DNA of 64,000 nt from the NCBI RefSeq assembly GCF_017832355.1, contig NZ_JAFIBY010000004.1, forward strand, positions 248,001 through 312,000. The letters run 5' to 3'. Below the pieces are notes generated by a model. It was not told the origin of the DNA, did no database searches, and saw only the letters and a list, made by a program, of their open reading frames with translations. This document shows, in pieces, positions 9,999 through 20,453 of this stretch (position 1 is the first letter of the stretch; the number at the start of each line of letters is the position of its first letter). A program made the position numbers and the translations under genes. Source of the DNA: Serratia sp. PL17 (GTDB lineage: Bacteria; Pseudomonadota; Gammaproteobacteria; Enterobacterales; Enterobacteriaceae).

Positions 9999-11363
9999 AT
10001 GAACGATAATGCAATGACCCCGCTGGAGCGCCGGGCGACCTGGGGATTAGGAACGGTATTTTCACTGCGCATGCTCGGCATGTTTATGGTGCTGCCGGTA
10101 CTGACCACCTACGGCATGGCATTGAACGGTGCCAGCGAAACATTGATCGGTATTGCTATCGGCATTTACGGCCTGGCACAGGCTGTCTTCCAGATCCCCT
10201 TTGGTCTGATCTCCGACCGCATCGGCCGCAAACCGCTGATTGTCGGCGGCCTGTTGATCTTTGCTTTGGGCAGCGTGATTGCCGCCGCAACCGACTCTAT
10301 CTGGGGTGTTATTCTTGGCAGGGCATTACAAGGTTCTGGCGCTATCGCGGCGGCAGTCATGGCGCTGCTGTCAGATCTCACCCGGGAACAGAACCGTACC
10401 AAGGCCATGGCGTTTATCGGCGTGAGCTTCGGTATAACTTTCGCTATTGCTATGGTCGTCGGCCCGATTGTCACCCACGCCTTCGGCCTGCATGCGCTGT
10501 TTTGGATGATTGCCGTGCTGGCATTGGCGGGTATCGTAATCACTCTGACGGTCGTGCCTTCCGCAAGCCATCACGTGCTGAACCGTGAATCCAGCATAGT
10601 GCGCGGCAGTTTCAGCAAAGTGCTGAGTAACTCCCGCCTGTTAAAACTGAACATCGGCATTATGTGCCTGCATATTCTGCTGATGTCCAGCTTCGTGGCA
10701 CTCCCATTGGCGATGGAAAAAGCAGGTTTGGCCCCGAGCGAACACTGGATCGTCTACCTGGTCACCATGCTGGTTTCTTTTGCCGCCGTCGTGCCCTTTA
10801 TCATTTACGCTGAGAAGAAACGCCGAATGAAGCAAGTCTTTATGGGCTGCGTGGCGGTGCTGTTCTGCGCTGAAATACTGTTGTGGCTGTCCGGCGCGCA
10901 CCTGTGGGGCATCATTGCAGGTGTACAGTTATTCTTTATGGCTTTTAACGTGATGGAAGCAATCCTGCCTTCACTGATCAGTAAAGAATCCCCTGCTGGC
11001 TATAAAGGCACGGCGATGGGCGTTTACTCTACCAGCCAATTTATTGGCGTCGCGATAGGTGGCAGTCTGGGCGGTTTCCTGTATGGCCTGCAGGGCGCTG
11101 GGCTGGTATTTATCGCCGGCGCGGTGCTGGCGGCCATTTGGTTCTTGGTCAGCAGTACCATGCAAGAACCGCCATACGTCAGTAGCCTACGTATTACATT
11201 GTCGGAACTGGCAGTGAAAGATTCAGCCTTGGAAAGCCGCCTGAAAGCCCAGCCGGGCGTGGCGGAGGCAATAGTGGTCCCGGAAGAGCGCAGCGCCTAT
11301 GTAAAGGTCGATACCAAACAAACCAACCGCGGCCAATTGGAAGCGCTGGTGAATTCACTGTAA
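9999..11363 (+). CDS. yajR: Major facilitator superfamily transporter YajR
   Basis: YajR is a 12-helix inner-membrane proton-driven MFS transporter of unknown substrate. It has an extra C-terminal ferredoxin-like YAM domain exposed to the cytoplasm. The 454-aa product has the MFS motif A-type loop ISDRIGRKPLIVGG between helices 2 and 3. A soluble tail after about residue 385 (SSLRITLSELAVKDSALESR...) is the YAM domain. The ATG at 9999 was chosen over one 21 nt upstream because it has a GAGG Shine-Dalgarno at proper spacing and matches the E. coli start. Convergent with yajQ. Confidence 0.94.
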   Translation: MNDNAMTPLERRATWGLGTVFSLRMLGMFMVLPVLTTYGMALNGASETLIGIAIGIYGLAQAVFQIPFGLISDRIGRKPLIVGGLLIFALGSVIAAATDSIWGVILGRALQGSGAIAAAVMALLSDLTREQNRTKAMAFIGVSFGITFAIAMVVGPIVTHAFGLHALFWMIAVLALAGIVITLTVVPSASHHVLNRESSIVRGSFSKVLSNSRLLKLNIGIMCLHILLMSSFVALPLAMEKAGLAPSEHWIVYLVTMLVSFAAVVPFIIYAEKKRRMKQVFMGCVAVLFCAEILLWLSGAHLWGIIAGVQLFFMAFNVMEAILPSLISKESPAGYKGTAMGVYSTSQFIGVAIGGSLGGFLYGLQGAGLVFIAGAVLAAIWFLVSSTMQEPPYVSSLRITLSELAVKDSALESRLKAQPGVAEAIVVPEERSAYVKVDTKQTNRGQLEALVNSL

Positions 11364-11369
11364 AGAAAA

Positions 11370-11387
11370 GGGCCAGCAAGCTGGCCC
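11370..11387. terminator. Terminator between convergent yajR and yajQ
   Basis: Arms GGGCCAG and CTGGCCC with a CAAG loop. On the minus strand it is followed by CTTTTCTTTAC, fitting termination of yajQ; on the plus strand it follows yajR by 6 nt. Confidence 0.75.
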
Positions 11388-11414
11388 CTCACGATCTTCG
11401 CCTTCGCAAAAACC

Positions 11415-11906
11415 TTAATCGCGGAAGTTCTTGAACTGGAACGGCTGCCCCAGATCGGCACCGCGTACCAGCGCCATCACGCCTTGCAGATCGTCACGTG
11501 ACTTACCGGTTACCCGGACTTCTTCACCCTGGATTTGCACCTGAACTTTCAGCTTGCTGTCTTTGATCAACTTGACGATTTTCTTCGCCTGGCTGGCTTC
11601 GATACCTTGCTTCAGCTTGGCTTCCACACTGTAGGTTTTTCCGCTATGGGTCATTTCGTCCGGGATCTCAAGCGCGCTGCCTTCGATACTGCGTTTACTG
11701 AGCTTTTCACGCAGAATATCAAGCAACTGCTGCACCTGAAAATCAGATTCGCTGGCAACTTTAATGCTTTCATTTTTTTCGTTCAGCTCGAAGCTGGCCG
11801 GCACGTTACGGAAATCCCAACGCGTGCCAAGATCGCGCGTGGCGTTCTCAACGGCGTTACGCACTTCCTGCATATCAATTTCGGAAACAATGTCGAAAGA
11901 TGGCAT
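11415..11906 (-). CDS. yajQ: YajQ family nucleotide-binding protein
   Basis: YajQ proteins have two ferredoxin-like domains and bind nucleotides; in some species they act as cyclic-di-GMP effectors. The E. coli role is unclear. The 163-aa product ([20 protein letters not shown]) fits the family length and has the conserved WDFRN and [11 protein letters not shown] segments. ATG at 11906 has a strong AGGAGGAA site. Single gene, convergent with yajR and divergent from panE. Confidence 0.95.
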   Translation of the reverse strand: MPSFDIVSEIDMQEVRNAVENATRDLGTRWDFRNVPASFELNEKNESIKVASESDFQVQQLLDILREKLSKRSIEGSALEIPDEMTHSGKTYSVEAKLKQGIEASQAKKIVKLIKDSKLKVQVQIQGEEVRVTGKSRDDLQGVMALVRGADLGQPFQFKNFRD

Positions 11907-12088
11907 ACTTCTTCCTCCTGAATGAGAGCCTAATGCGATAGGCGATTTCGATGCCGAGCATGATAACCGCTTTAAGGCCTCAGGCAAAATCTGCCTAACC
12001 TGTTGGCGAATAACCCGTCGAACAACGGAAAAGTCTATAATTATACGACAGTAATAGAGCGATATTCCCGTTACCCCAAGGAGTCTGG

Positions 12089-13000
12089 ATGAAAATAACT
12101 ATTCTTGGTTGCGGTGCGCTCGGACAGCTGTGGCTCTCTCGACTTTATCAGCAGGGCCATGACGTACAGGGATGGTTGCGAGTGCCACAACCCTTCTGCG
12201 CAGTGAACGTGATTGAGCCTAATGGCCCCTCGTTCAACCGTAATTTGCCCACCAACGATCCCGAACATTTGGCGCAGAGTGAACTGCTGCTGGTCACCCT
12301 GAAAGCCTGGCAGGTATCCGGCGCAGTCAGTGCGCTGTTGCCGAAGTTGAACCCGCGCTGCGCCATCCTGTTACTGCATAACGGCATGGGTACTCAGGAT
12401 GAACTCCCGGCAAACAACCAGCCGATATTGCAGGGAACCACAACCCATGCAGCACGCCATGACGGCAGCACGATTATCCACGTCGCGGGTGGCACCACGC
12501 ATATTGGCCCAACCTCCCCGTCGGCAATACCCCTCAGCCATCTGGCAGAGGTGCTGCATCAAGCCCTGCCTGATGTCGCCTGGCACAATAATATTGCCTC
12601 TGCGAATTGGCGTAAGTTGGCCGTCAACTGCGTAATCAATCCGCTGACGGCGCTGTATAACTGCCGTAATGGTGATCTTCAGCGCTATCCAGAGCAAATT
12701 GAAGTTATCTGCCGCGAGGTCTCCAGTGTGATGGAAATGGAGGGCTACCACACCTCTTGTGAAGGGTTGCTGCAGTACGTCATGGCCGTGATCCAGAGTA
12801 CCGCAGACAATATCTCTTCGATGCTGCAAGACATCCGTACCCAACGGCACACGGAGATCGACTACATTACCGGCTACCTCCTGCGCCGCGCACGTAGCCA
12901 CGGCATCACCCTGCCAGAAAATGCGCGGCTGTTTGAATTGATTAAGCGAAAGGAAAATGAATATGAGCGTATCGGCGCTGGTCTGCCTGGCACCTGGTAG
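12089..13000 (+). CDS. panE: 2-dehydropantoate 2-reductase (ketopantoate reductase)
   Basis: PanE reduces ketopantoate to pantoate with NADPH in pantothenate/coenzyme A synthesis. The 303-aa product opens with the NADP-binding glycine motif [11 protein letters not shown] (about 4-14). It has the catalytic-region segment [15 protein letters not shown] with the conserved Lys and Asn. Length equals E. coli PanE. A GG-rich AAGGAG site lies before the ATG. Its last 38 nt overlap yajL in another frame, so the two are very likely cotranscribed. Confidence 0.97.
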   Translation: MKITILGCGALGQLWLSRLYQQGHDVQGWLRVPQPFCAVNVIEPNGPSFNRNLPTNDPEHLAQSELLLVTLKAWQVSGAVSALLPKLNPRCAILLLHNGMGTQDELPANNQPILQGTTTHAARHDGSTIIHVAGGTTHIGPTSPSAIPLSHLAEVLHQALPDVAWHNNIASANWRKLAVNCVINPLTALYNCRNGDLQRYPEQIEVICREVSSVMEMEGYHTSCEGLLQYVMAVIQSTADNISSMLQDIRTQRHTEIDYITGYLLRRARSHGITLPENARLFELIKRKENEYERIGAGLPGTW

Positions 13001-13553
13001 CGAAGAAACCGAAGCCGTCACTACCATCGATCTGCTGGTACGAGCGGGCGTTAACGTCACTACGGCCAGTGTGGCCAATGATGGCGACCTGACCATTGTC
13101 TGTTCGCGCGGCGTTAAGCTGTTGGCGGATGCGCCCTTGGTATCGATTGTGGACGAGCCTTTTGATGCCATCGTGCTGCCCGGCGGCTTGAAAGGTGCCG
13201 AATGTTTCCGTGACAGCCCGTTGCTGGTGGAGAAAGTGCGTCAAATGCATCTGCAAGGCAATATCGTCGCGGCTATCTGTGCGGCACCTGCACTGGTGTT
13301 ACAGCACCACGACCTGTTCCCCATCGGTAATATGACCGGGTTCCCAGGATTGAAAGAACAGATCCCCGCGGACAAATGGATGGAGCGCCGTGTGGTCTTT
13401 GATGCACGCGTTAACCTGCTCACCAGCCAGGGGCCGGGAACGTCTATGGAGTTTGCGCTGAAGCTGATTGATTTACTGTTGGGTAAAGCGAAAGCGGCGG
13501 AAATCGCGGCGCAATTGGTGCTGATACCGGGGATGTACGACTTCCGCGATTAG
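12963..13553 (+). CDS. yajL: YajL, DJ-1/ThiJ family protein deglycase/chaperone
   Basis: YajL belongs to the DJ-1/PfpI superfamily. E. coli YajL protects proteins against oxidative and glyoxal damage; it was earlier called ThiJ. The 196-aa product has the nucleophile-elbow motif [10 protein letters not shown] with the reactive Cys, and the conserved Glu in GSEETEAV. The ATG at 12963 sits 8 nt after an AAGGA site and starts like the E. coli protein; an ATG two codons upstream is too close to that site. Overlaps panE by 38 nt. Confidence 0.95.
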   Translation: MSVSALVCLAPGSEETEAVTTIDLLVRAGVNVTTASVANDGDLTIVCSRGVKLLADAPLVSIVDEPFDAIVLPGGLKGAECFRDSPLLVEKVRQMHLQGNIVAAICAAPALVLQHHDLFPIGNMTGFPGLKEQIPADKWMERRVVFDARVNLLTSQGPGTSMEFALKLIDLLLGKAKAAEIAAQLVLIPGMYDFRD

Positions 13554-13587
13554 CAAGCATCAGTTCTGAGGTTAAAATATATAATCC

Positions 13588-13705
13588 ACAAAATAATTGG
13601 AGCTGCAACCCGGCGGCCAGTGCGGGAATCCCCGAGAGCTTACTTGAGTAAGTGACCGGGGTGAGCGCATGCAGCCAACACAGGTGCAGCTTCAAGTATG
13701 AAGTG
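13588..13705. repeat. ERIC element
   Basis: Full-type copy: outer arm TTGGAGCTGCAACCCGGCGG, core GGGAATCCCCGAGAGCTTAC and AGTAAGTGACCGGGGTGAGC, closing arm GGTGCAGCTTCAAGTATGAA. It lies between convergent yajL and thiI, close to the thiI stop. Confidence 0.9.
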
Positions 13706-13708
13706 GAT

Positions 13709-15157
13709 TTAAGGGCGATAGACTTTGACGTTACTATACCCCTGCTCCAGCAAGTACAGCGCCTGCAGGCGGCTCATCACGCCACGCTCACAGTACAGCA
13801 GGTAGGTTTTGCTCTGGTCCAAATCGCCAAACTGGGTACTGAGCTTGTAGAACGGCAGTGATTTTACCTCTACCTGATCCAGCTTCAGCGGTTTATCTTC
13901 CTGTTCGTCGTTAGAACGAATATCCAGAATCACCTCGTCAGTGCCAAACGCCGCCACGGTTTCCACTTCGGTAACCTGTTCCTGCGTTTGCTCGGCGATA
14001 GTACGAATATCCACGTTCTTGGCTTCGCTCACCACACGATCGAGAATGCTGAAATCAAAGTTAGCTTCTTCTTCTTCGATCTTCGCTTTGATTGCTTTTA
14101 CCGTCGGGCTTTTCGAGATCACACCGCAGTATTCCGGCATGGTCTTGGCGAAATCCTCGGTGCCAATCTCACGCGCCACTTTAATGATGTGCTCTTTATC
14201 GTGGGAGATAAGCGGACGCAGGATCAGCGTATCGGACGCATTGTCGATCAAGCGCAGGTTCGTCAGCGTCTGGCTGGACACCTGGCCCAAGGCCTCACCG
14301 GTCACCAGTGCCTGCACGCCATAACGTTCAGCAATCTGCGAAGCAGCACGTACCATCATGCGCTTGAGCACTACACCCATCTGGCCGTCTTCGACCTTTT
14401 CCAGGATCTCGCCAACCACGGGTTCAAAGTCGATAGCGATAAACCGTACCTTGTGCGAACTGGCAAAGCGGTTCCACAGATAGTGAGCCACCTGACGCAC
14501 GCCAATTTCATGCGCAGCGCCACCCAGATTGAAGAAGCAATAATGCACGCGGCAACCACGACGCATCAGCATATAGCTGGAAACGCCCGAGTCGAAACCA
14601 CCAGAAATCAGCGACAGTACGTCTTCCTGTGTCCCCACCGGGTAACCGCCGATGCCTTCACGGCGGGCTTTCACCAACATCAGCTTGTCGTCTTCAATCT
14701 CCAGGTTGACCGTCACCTGCGGGTGCGACAACTTAACGCGCGCGCTTTCGATATGCTGGTTCAGGCCACCGCCGACGTAACGCTCCACGTCCTGAGAATT
14801 AAAGTCCTGTTTGCCACGGCGTTTAACCCGCACACAGAAGGTTTTACCTTCCAATTGCTCGCGATAGGCTTCCAGCGTCTGCTCGAAAATATGGTGGATG
14901 TCGGTATAGTCGCGGTCTTCCACTTCCAAAATATGGTGTATACCGGGAATGCGCGTCAGTGCGTCGGCAATAACCGGACGCTGGTTTTCATCTTTGGCGC
15001 GAACTTCGATATGATCCCAGTGACGGACAACCGCCAGTGTTTCATCATACTGCTTCAGGACGTTGCGGATACTGGTCGAGAGGATCTTGATAAAGCGCAA
15101 GCGCACAGATTGGCTCTTGATGGTGATTTCCGGGAACAATTTAATGATAAACTTCAT
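13709..15157 (-). CDS. thiI: tRNA 4-thiouridine synthase / thiazole sulfur carrier ThiI
   Basis: ThiI adenylates U8 of tRNA and delivers sulfur to make 4-thiouridine. It also passes sulfur to ThiS for thiazole synthesis. The 482-aa protein has an N-terminal ferredoxin-like plus THUMP region (to about 165), the PP-loop ATP motif [15 protein letters not shown], and a C-terminal rhodanese domain. That domain carries the persulfide Cys456 in [11 protein letters not shown]. Length and catalytic residues match E. coli. Divergent from xseB-ispA-dxs; the shared upstream region holds a long inverted repeat. Confidence 0.97.
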   Translation of the reverse strand: MKFIIKLFPEITIKSQSVRLRFIKILSTSIRNVLKQYDETLAVVRHWDHIEVRAKDENQRPVIADALTRIPGIHHILEVEDRDYTDIHHIFEQTLEAYREQLEGKTFCVRVKRRGKQDFNSQDVERYVGGGLNQHIESARVKLSHPQVTVNLEIEDDKLMLVKARREGIGGYPVGTQEDVLSLISGGFDSGVSSYMLMRRGCRVHYCFFNLGGAAHEIGVRQVAHYLWNRFASSHKVRFIAIDFEPVVGEILEKVEDGQMGVVLKRMMVRAASQIAERYGVQALVTGEALGQVSSQTLTNLRLIDNASDTLILRPLISHDKEHIIKVAREIGTEDFAKTMPEYCGVISKSPTVKAIKAKIEEEEANFDFSILDRVVSEAKNVDIRTIAEQTQEQVTEVETVAAFGTDEVILDIRSNDEQEDKPLKLDQVEVKSLPFYKLSTQFGDLDQSKTYLLYCERGVMSRLQALYLLEQGYSNVKVYRP

Positions 15158-15205
15158 GGCGGTCTTTATTGTCAGAATTACGTGGGAAAAGGATTTACAA
15201 TGTAT

Positions 15206-15254
15206 ATGCGATTGATAAAGCCCTCGGGGCTACCGAATGTTTTATCAATCGCAT
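15206..15254. repeat. Long perfect inverted repeat between thiI and xseB
   Basis: ATGCGATTGATAAA (15206-15219) is exactly complementary to TTTATCAATCGCAT (15241-15254). The 21-nt middle itself contains a small GCCC-TCG-GGGC hairpin. It lies about 50 nt upstream of the thiI start codon. No T-run follows on either strand, so it is not a standard terminator. Confidence 0.75.
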
Positions 15255-15389
15255 TTGCGGCGCAGAGTATACCATCATCTGGTGGGGCTCGGTGCACAAA
15301 ACCACACATGCGCGCCATGATTTGCTAATCAAAATCCGCTAGGATAGGCTCTGGCGCTACTGTTCACATGATGATGTAAAAAGAAAACT

Positions 15390-15653
15390 ATGCCGAAAAA
15401 ACCTGCACAATCAGACAGTACAGAGCAAAGCATCAGCTTTGAAAGCTCACTCAGCGAGCTTGAAAACATCGTAACGCGTCTGGAATCGGGTGAATTGCCT
15501 TTGGAAGACGCGCTCAATGAGTTCGAGCGTGGCGTACAGCTCGCGCGTCAGGGCCAGCAGAAGCTTCAGCAGGCGGAACAACGCGTACAAATTCTGCTTA
15601 ACGACAGTGCCGATGATACTGCGCTGGCACCTTTTACACCGGATGCCGAGTAA
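15390..15653 (+). CDS. xseB: Exodeoxyribonuclease VII small subunit
   Basis: XseB pairs in several copies with XseA to form exonuclease VII, which degrades single-stranded DNA to oligonucleotides. The 87-aa, mostly helical product carries the family core [20 protein letters not shown] and [13 protein letters not shown]. It is 5 nt upstream of ispA, and the E. coli order xseB-ispA-dxs is kept. Confidence 0.96.
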   Translation: MPKKPAQSDSTEQSISFESSLSELENIVTRLESGELPLEDALNEFERGVQLARQGQQKLQQAEQRVQILLNDSADDTALAPFTPDAE

Positions 15654-15658
15654 TCACC

Positions 15659-16579
15659 ATGTCCGAGACCGTCCAACAAACCGCTTTTTCTGACCAGTTG
15701 CAGGCGTTGCGCCAGCGGGCCGACCGCACGCTGCTGGATTTTATCGCACCCTTGCCGTTCAACAATGGCAATATGGTGGCGGCAATGCGCCACGGCGCGC
15801 TGCTGGGCGGCAAACGCCTGCGTCCGTTCCTGGTGTACACCACTGGGCAGATGTTTGGCGTATCACTGAATAATTTGGATGCGCCCGCAGCTGCGGTAGA
15901 ATGTATTCACGCCTACTCACTGATCCATGACGATCTGCCGGCCATGGACGACGACGACCTGCGTCGTGGTCAACCGACTTGCCACATCAAATTTGGTGAG
16001 GCCAACGCAATTTTAGCCGGCGATGCCCTGCAAACGCTGGCCTTTTCCATTCTGGCCGATGCCGACATGCCCGATGTGGCGTTGCGCGATCGGTTAGCGA
16101 TGGTGTCTGAATTGGCAACCGCCAGCGGCGTTGCGGGAATGTGTGGCGGTCAGTCGCTGGATCTCGAAGCCGAAGATCAGCAGGTTGGTCTGGAAGCATT
16201 GGAGCAGATCCATCGCCACAAGACCGGCGCATTAATCCGCGCCGCAGTCCGTCTCGGGGCCTTGGCCGCCGGAGAACCTGGTCGTGCCGCGCTGCCACAG
16301 CTCGACCGTTACGCGGCTGCAATTGGCCTGGCGTTCCAGGTGCAGGATGATATTTTAGATGTGGTCGGCGAAACCGAAAAAATTGGCAAACGCCAAGGCG
16401 CAGACCAGCAACATGGAAAGAGCACCTATCCAGCTTTGCTCGGGCTTGACAGCGCGAAAGCAAAAGCGTGGGATCTCTATCAGGAAGCTTTAGCTGCATT
16501 AGATACTTTGGCAGCACAATCTTATAACACAGCGCCATTGCGAGCGTTAGCCAGCTTCATTATTGAACGCGACAATTAA
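15659..16579 (+). CDS. ispA: Farnesyl diphosphate synthase
   Basis: IspA condenses dimethylallyl diphosphate with two isopentenyl diphosphates to give farnesyl diphosphate. This product feeds quinone, undecaprenyl and heme O synthesis. The 306-aa product has both metal-binding Asp-rich motifs: first HDDLPAMDDDD (Asp91, 92, 97) and second QVQDDILD (Asp230, 231, 234). GGKRLRPFL holds the diphosphate-binding Lys and Arg. It follows xseB by 5 nt. The 158-nt gap to dxs is largely an ERIC element. Confidence 0.97.
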   Translation: MSETVQQTAFSDQLQALRQRADRTLLDFIAPLPFNNGNMVAAMRHGALLGGKRLRPFLVYTTGQMFGVSLNNLDAPAAAVECIHAYSLIHDDLPAMDDDDLRRGQPTCHIKFGEANAILAGDALQTLAFSILADADMPDVALRDRLAMVSELATASGVAGMCGGQSLDLEAEDQQVGLEALEQIHRHKTGALIRAAVRLGALAAGEPGRAALPQLDRYAAAIGLAFQVQDDILDVVGETEKIGKRQGADQQHGKSTYPALLGLDSAKAKAWDLYQEALAALDTLAAQSYNTAPLRALASFIIERDN

Positions 16580-16588
16580 CGTGTGACG

Positions 16589-16713
16589 TAATACCCAATT
16601 GACTTCAAGTTGCAGCCAGGCGGCAACTGAGCGAATCCCCCGGAACTGGGCAATCCCAGTGACTGGGGTGAGAGAAGGCGGCCAATACCGCTGCACCTTG
16701 AAAGATGAAGGGT
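16589..16713. repeat. ERIC element inside the ispA-dxs operon
   Basis: Opening arm ATTGACTTCAAGTTGCAGCC, core GCGAATCCCCCGGAAC and CCCAGTGACTGGGGTGAGAG, closing arm CTGCACCTTGAAAGATGAAG. The core central inverted repeat differs from the other copies (AACTGGGCAATCCCAGT in place of the usual CTTAC..GTAAG). Confidence 0.9.
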
Positions 16714-16737
16714 AACATCCTCTGATATGAGTATCGA

Positions 16738-18603
16738 ATGAGTCTTGATATAGCCAAATACCCGACCTTGGCGCTAGCGGAAAATCCCGATGAACTCCGC
16801 TCGTTGCCGAAAGAGAGCCTGCCGAAACTGTGTGACGAACTTCGGCAATACCTCCTGGACAGCGTCAGTCGCTCCAGCGGCCACTTTGCGTCTGGGCTGG
16901 GTACCGTCGAACTGACGGTGGCGTTGCACTATGTGTACCAAACCCCGTTCGATCACCTGGTATGGGACGTGGGCCATCAAGCCTACCCACATAAGATTCT
17001 GACCGGTCGCCGTGACAAAATCTCCACTATTCGCCAGAAAAATGGCCTGCATCCTTTCCCGTGGCGTGCGGAAAGCGAATACGATGTGCTGTCAGTTGGC
17101 CACTCTTCCACCTCGATCAGCGCCGGGCTCGGCATGGCTGTGGCAGCGGAACGTGAAGGTAAAAATCGCCGCACTGTCTGCGTGATCGGCGATGGCGCAA
17201 TCACCGCAGGTATGGCGTTTGAAGCCATGAACCACGCCGGCGACATTAACCCAGACATGCTGGTGGTTCTGAACGACAACGAAATGTCGATCTCGGAGAA
17301 CGTCGGTGCGTTGAATAATCACCTGGCCCAACTGCTGTCCGGCAAGCTCTACTCCACCCTGCGCGAAGGCGGAAAAAAAGTGCTGTCTGGCCTGCCGCCA
17401 ATCAAAGAATTGGTCAAACGCACCGAAGAACACCTGAAAGGTATGGTCGTGCCAGGCACGCTGTTCGAAGAGCTGGGCTTTAACTACATCGGCCCGGTAG
17501 ACGGTCACGATGTCCAGGGCCTGGTTGCCACGCTGAAAAACATGCGTGACCTGAAAGGCCCGCAGTTGCTGCATATCATGACCAAAAAAGGCCGTGGTTA
17601 CGCCCCTGCGGAAAAAGACCCGATCAGCTTCCATGCGGTACCCAAATTCGATCCAGCCAGCGGGACTCTGCCAAAAAGCGCGGGGGGCCTGCCAACCTAT
17701 TCAAAAGTCTTTGGTGATTGGCTATGCGAAACTGCCGCCAAAGACAGCTCGCTGATGGCCATCACTCCCGCAATGCGTGAAGGCTCAGGCATGGTGCAAT
17801 TCTCCCGTGACTATCCACAGCAATATTTTGATGTGGCTATCGCCGAGCAGCATGCGGTGACCTTCGCCGCTGGCCTGGCGATTGGCGGTTACAAGCCGGT
17901 GGTGGCCATTTATTCCACCTTCCTGCAACGTGCTTACGATCAATTGATCCACGACGTTGCCATTCAAAAATTGCCGGTAATGTTTGCTATCGATCGTGGC
18001 GGCATTGTCGGCGCCGACGGCCAAACTCACCAAGGTGCATTCGATCTGTCATTCATGCGTTGTATCCCAACCATGGTGATCATGACGCCAAGCGATGAGA
18101 ACGAGTGCCGTCAGATGCTGTACACCGGTTATCACTACAATGAAGGCCCAAGCGCCGTACGCTATCCACGCGGCAACGGCACCGGCGCGCCACTGGAACC
18201 GCTCAGCGCGCTACCGATAGGCAAAGGCGTGGTCCGCCGTGAAGGTGAAAAGCTGGCGATCCTGAACTTCGGTACACTGTTGCCGGAAGCGGCACAGGTA
18301 GCGGAAACCATGAACGCTACGTTGGTGGACATGCGCTTCGTGAAGCCACTTGACGAACAGCTGATACTGGCGCTGGCAACCAGCCACGACGCACTGATTA
18401 CGCTGGAAGAAAATGCCATTATGGGCGGTGCTGGCAGCGGTGTGAACGAGTTGCTGATGGCCAAGCGCCGAGTCGTACCTGTGCTGAATATCGGCCTGCC
18501 GGACAGTTTTATCTCCCAGGGCAGTCAGGAAGAAGTCCGTGTTGATCTTGGCCTGGACGCTGCAGGCATCCAGCGGCAAATCGAAGTCTGGCTGGCGCAG
18601 TAA
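16738..18603 (+). CDS. dxs: 1-deoxy-D-xylulose-5-phosphate synthase
   Basis: Dxs condenses pyruvate and glyceraldehyde 3-phosphate into DXP. This is the entry step of the MEP isoprenoid pathway and a supply for thiamine and pyridoxal. The 621-aa protein has the thiamine diphosphate motif ([18 protein letters not shown]...LNDNEMS), the HSSTS segment and the catalytic Glu in [11 protein letters not shown]. It starts [13 protein letters not shown] like E. coli Dxs. The start codon overlaps the stop of a 4-codon open frame beginning at 16727, and no strong Shine-Dalgarno is visible. Terminator downstream. Confidence 0.97.
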   Translation: MSLDIAKYPTLALAENPDELRSLPKESLPKLCDELRQYLLDSVSRSSGHFASGLGTVELTVALHYVYQTPFDHLVWDVGHQAYPHKILTGRRDKISTIRQKNGLHPFPWRAESEYDVLSVGHSSTSISAGLGMAVAAEREGKNRRTVCVIGDGAITAGMAFEAMNHAGDINPDMLVVLNDNEMSISENVGALNNHLAQLLSGKLYSTLREGGKKVLSGLPPIKELVKRTEEHLKGMVVPGTLFEELGFNYIGPVDGHDVQGLVATLKNMRDLKGPQLLHIMTKKGRGYAPAEKDPISFHAVPKFDPASGTLPKSAGGLPTYSKVFGDWLCETAAKDSSLMAITPAMREGSGMVQFSRDYPQQYFDVAIAEQHAVTFAAGLAIGGYKPVVAIYSTFLQRAYDQLIHDVAIQKLPVMFAIDRGGIVGADGQTHQGAFDLSFMRCIPTMVIMTPSDENECRQMLYTGYHYNEGPSAVRYPRGNGTGAPLEPLSALPIGKGVVRREGEKLAILNFGTLLPEAAQVAETMNATLVDMRFVKPLDEQLILALATSHDALITLEENAIMGGAGSGVNELLMAKRRVVPVLNIGLPDSFISQGSQEEVRVDLGLDAAGIQRQIEVWLAQ

Positions 18604-18624
18604 TCCTCACGCCACACTGACAGG

Positions 18625-18654
18625 CGCCTCCGCTTTGCGGGGGCGTTTGCATTT
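18625..18654 (+). terminator. Rho-independent terminator after dxs
   Basis: Arms CGCCTCCGC (18625-18633) and GCGGGGGCG (18637-18645, one G-U pair) with a TTT loop, followed by TTTGCATTT, 21 nt past the dxs stop. Confidence 0.8.
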
Positions 18655-18765
18655 CTGCCGTCTGAAAATCCGCTATATGTGCTAACGCAGGAAGAAATGC
18701 CGAGGGGGGAATGCCCTGTGTGCCGCGTTGCGTGCCAGGATTTGAATAGTCGGGTGAGTGGTGCT

Positions 18766-18794
18766 CAAGGGCGCAGTATTGCACTGCGCCCTTG
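18766..18794 (-). terminator. Strong stem-loop at the 3' end of the pgpA operon
   Basis: Twelve-base perfect arms CAAGGGCGCAGT (18766-18777) and ACTGCGCCCTTG (18783-18794) with a 5-nt loop start 3 nt past the pgpA stop. No T-run follows on the minus strand, so it may terminate weakly or protect the 3' end. Confidence 0.55.
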
Positions 18795-18797
18795 TTA

Positions 18798-19292
18798 TCA
18801 GAACAACCCAACCGGCCAGTGGTGGCCAATCAGGTAGATAATACCGGCGGAAAATACCCCAGCGACGATGTCGTCAACCATGATGCCCATACCACCATGA
18901 ACGTTGCGATCAAACCAACGAATCGGCCACGGCTTCCAGATATCAAGAATGCGGAAAATCACGAAGCCTGCCGCTACCCACTGCCAATCATTGACCGGCA
19001 GCGCCATCAGCGTGATCCACATCCCGACAAACTCGTCCCAGACGATACTGCCATGATCGTGCACCTTCATGTCTTTGGCCGTCTGATGGCACAGATAAAC
19101 ACCGATGCAGATACTGAACATCACTAAGAGTGAATACAGTTGCCAAGGCAGTTGGATCAGCAGCAGCCAAAAAGGAATCGCAGCCAGTGATCCCATCGTC
19201 CCAGGCATTACCGGTGACAAGCCGCTGCCGAAGCCGGTTGCCAGCAGGTGCCAAGGATTACTCATCCGCAAGCGGCGTTTAGCGTCATCCAT
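18798..19292 (-). CDS. pgpA: Phosphatidylglycerophosphatase A
   Basis: PgpA dephosphorylates phosphatidylglycerol phosphate to phosphatidylglycerol in the inner membrane. The 164-aa product has the family stretches PGTMGSLAAIPFW, HDHGSIVWDEFVG (acidic catalytic residues) and FDRNVHGGMGIMVDD. The ATG at 19292 follows the thiL stop by one nucleotide. The longer upstream open frame lies inside thiL and is not used. Confidence 0.96.
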   Translation of the reverse strand: MDDAKRRLRMSNPWHLLATGFGSGLSPVMPGTMGSLAAIPFWLLLIQLPWQLYSLLVMFSICIGVYLCHQTAKDMKVHDHGSIVWDEFVGMWITLMALPVNDWQWVAAGFVIFRILDIWKPWPIRWFDRNVHGGMGIMVDDIVAGVFSAGIIYLIGHHWPVGLF

Positions 19293-19293
19293 G

Positions 19294-20277
19294 TTACGCC
19301 TGCCCTTCGCTGAAATGGTCGAAGCCATGCCACGGCAATTCCACTGCTTCATCGTTGCGGTAGAACTTAATACCTTCGGAGAGCGGGCCAATTTGACCAA
19401 TGCAGGTGTAATCCGCACCCAGATGGCTCAGCGCCACTTCCAAAGCGCCACGATTGATCTCCGGCACGGTGAAGCACAATTCGTAATCTTCACCACCGGT
19501 CAACGCCCAGCGCAATGCTTGCTCAACGTCCACATTGCTGCTTAACGCCTGTGACAACGGCAGCTCATCAAGGTTGATCCGCGCACCGCACTCGGAAGCG
19601 CTAAGCACATGTTTCAGATCCGAAATCAAACCGTCCGAGATATCAATCGCCGAACTGGCCAGATCGCGCAGTGCCTGCCCCTGCAATACCCGCGGTTGCG
19701 GCCGCAGGTGACGGCCAACCAGGTAATTACGTGCGTCAACGTCCGCCACCTGCAGACGATCCTGCAGAACAGCCAGGCCGGCGGCGCTGTCACCCAGCGT
19801 TCCGGTGGTGTAGATCCAGTCACCAATGCGCGCACCGCTGCGGGTCAACGCACGGCCGGCAGGGATAAGCCCGTGAATAGTTAACGTCATGCTTAATGGG
19901 CCGCGTGTGGTATCGCCGCCAATCAACTGCATGCCGTAATAATTAAGTTGTTCGAACAGGCTGTCACTAAACGCCTTTAGCCAAGGTTCATTCACGTCCG
20001 GCAGGGTTAATGCCAGTGAAAGCCAAGCGGGATCGGCGCCCATAGCGGCCAAATCGCTCAGATTGACGGCCAGTGCTTTGTAGCCGAGATCGGCCGGATC
20101 GATATCCGACAGGAAGTGAACGCCCGAAACCAGCGTGTCGGTACTGACGGCCAAAAGCTGTTTTTCTGCCACTGTCAGAAGTGCGCAGTCATCTCCAATG
20201 CCCAACTGTACGTCCCGGCGCAGACTCTTAAACCGGTCAAAATAGCGGGCAATGAGGTCAAATTCGCCGCATGCCAT
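19294..20277 (-). CDS. thiL: Thiamine-monophosphate kinase
   Basis: ThiL phosphorylates thiamine monophosphate to the active cofactor thiamine diphosphate. The 327-aa product has the PurM/ThiL-type ATP and metal sites: [30 protein letters not shown] and GGDTTRG. Start choice: ATG 20277 gives [13 protein letters not shown] as in E. coli and lies 8 nt from a GGA site; an in-frame ATG at 20283 is closer to that site and less likely. An ERIC element separates it from nusB. It is otherwise the fifth gene of nrdR-ribD-ribH-nusB-thiL-pgpA. Confidence 0.96.
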   Translation of the reverse strand: MACGEFDLIARYFDRFKSLRRDVQLGIGDDCALLTVAEKQLLAVSTDTLVSGVHFLSDIDPADLGYKALAVNLSDLAAMGADPAWLSLALTLPDVNEPWLKAFSDSLFEQLNYYGMQLIGGDTTRGPLSMTLTIHGLIPAGRALTRSGARIGDWIYTTGTLGDSAAGLAVLQDRLQVADVDARNYLVGRHLRPQPRVLQGQALRDLASSAIDISDGLISDLKHVLSASECGARINLDELPLSQALSSNVDVEQALRWALTGGEDYELCFTVPEINRGALEVALSHLGADYTCIGQIGPLSEGIKFYRNDEAVELPWHGFDHFSEGQA

Positions 20278-20289
20278 GGTCATATTCCA

Positions 20290-20412
20290 ATATACTCTTC
20301 ATACTTGAAGCTGCATCTGTGTTGGCTGCAAGCGCTCATCCCAGTCACTTACTTAAGTAAGCTCCGGGGAACTCACGCTTTTACCGCCTTGATCCAACCC
20401 CAATTATTTTGT
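20290..20412. repeat. ERIC element between nusB and thiL
   Basis: Arm TTCATACTTGAAGCTGCATC, core CCAGTCACTTACTTAAGTAA and GCTCCGGGGAACTCACGC, closing part CGCCTTGATCCAACCCCAAT. It is in reverse orientation relative to the copy at 13588-13705. Confidence 0.9.
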
Positions 20413-20453
20413 GTATAGATAAAATTAAGGCCGGGGATACCGGCCTTAATGCT

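Noticed and set aside
13988-15328. 446-codon plus-strand open frame
   Set aside because: Antisense to thiI; the thiI frame has all catalytic motifs, while this one is His/Gln-rich shadow sequence.
16727-16741. Four-codon ORF overlapping the dxs start
   Set aside because: The ATGA overlap is real, but no Shine-Dalgarno serves it, so a coupled leader is not supported as it is for acpH.
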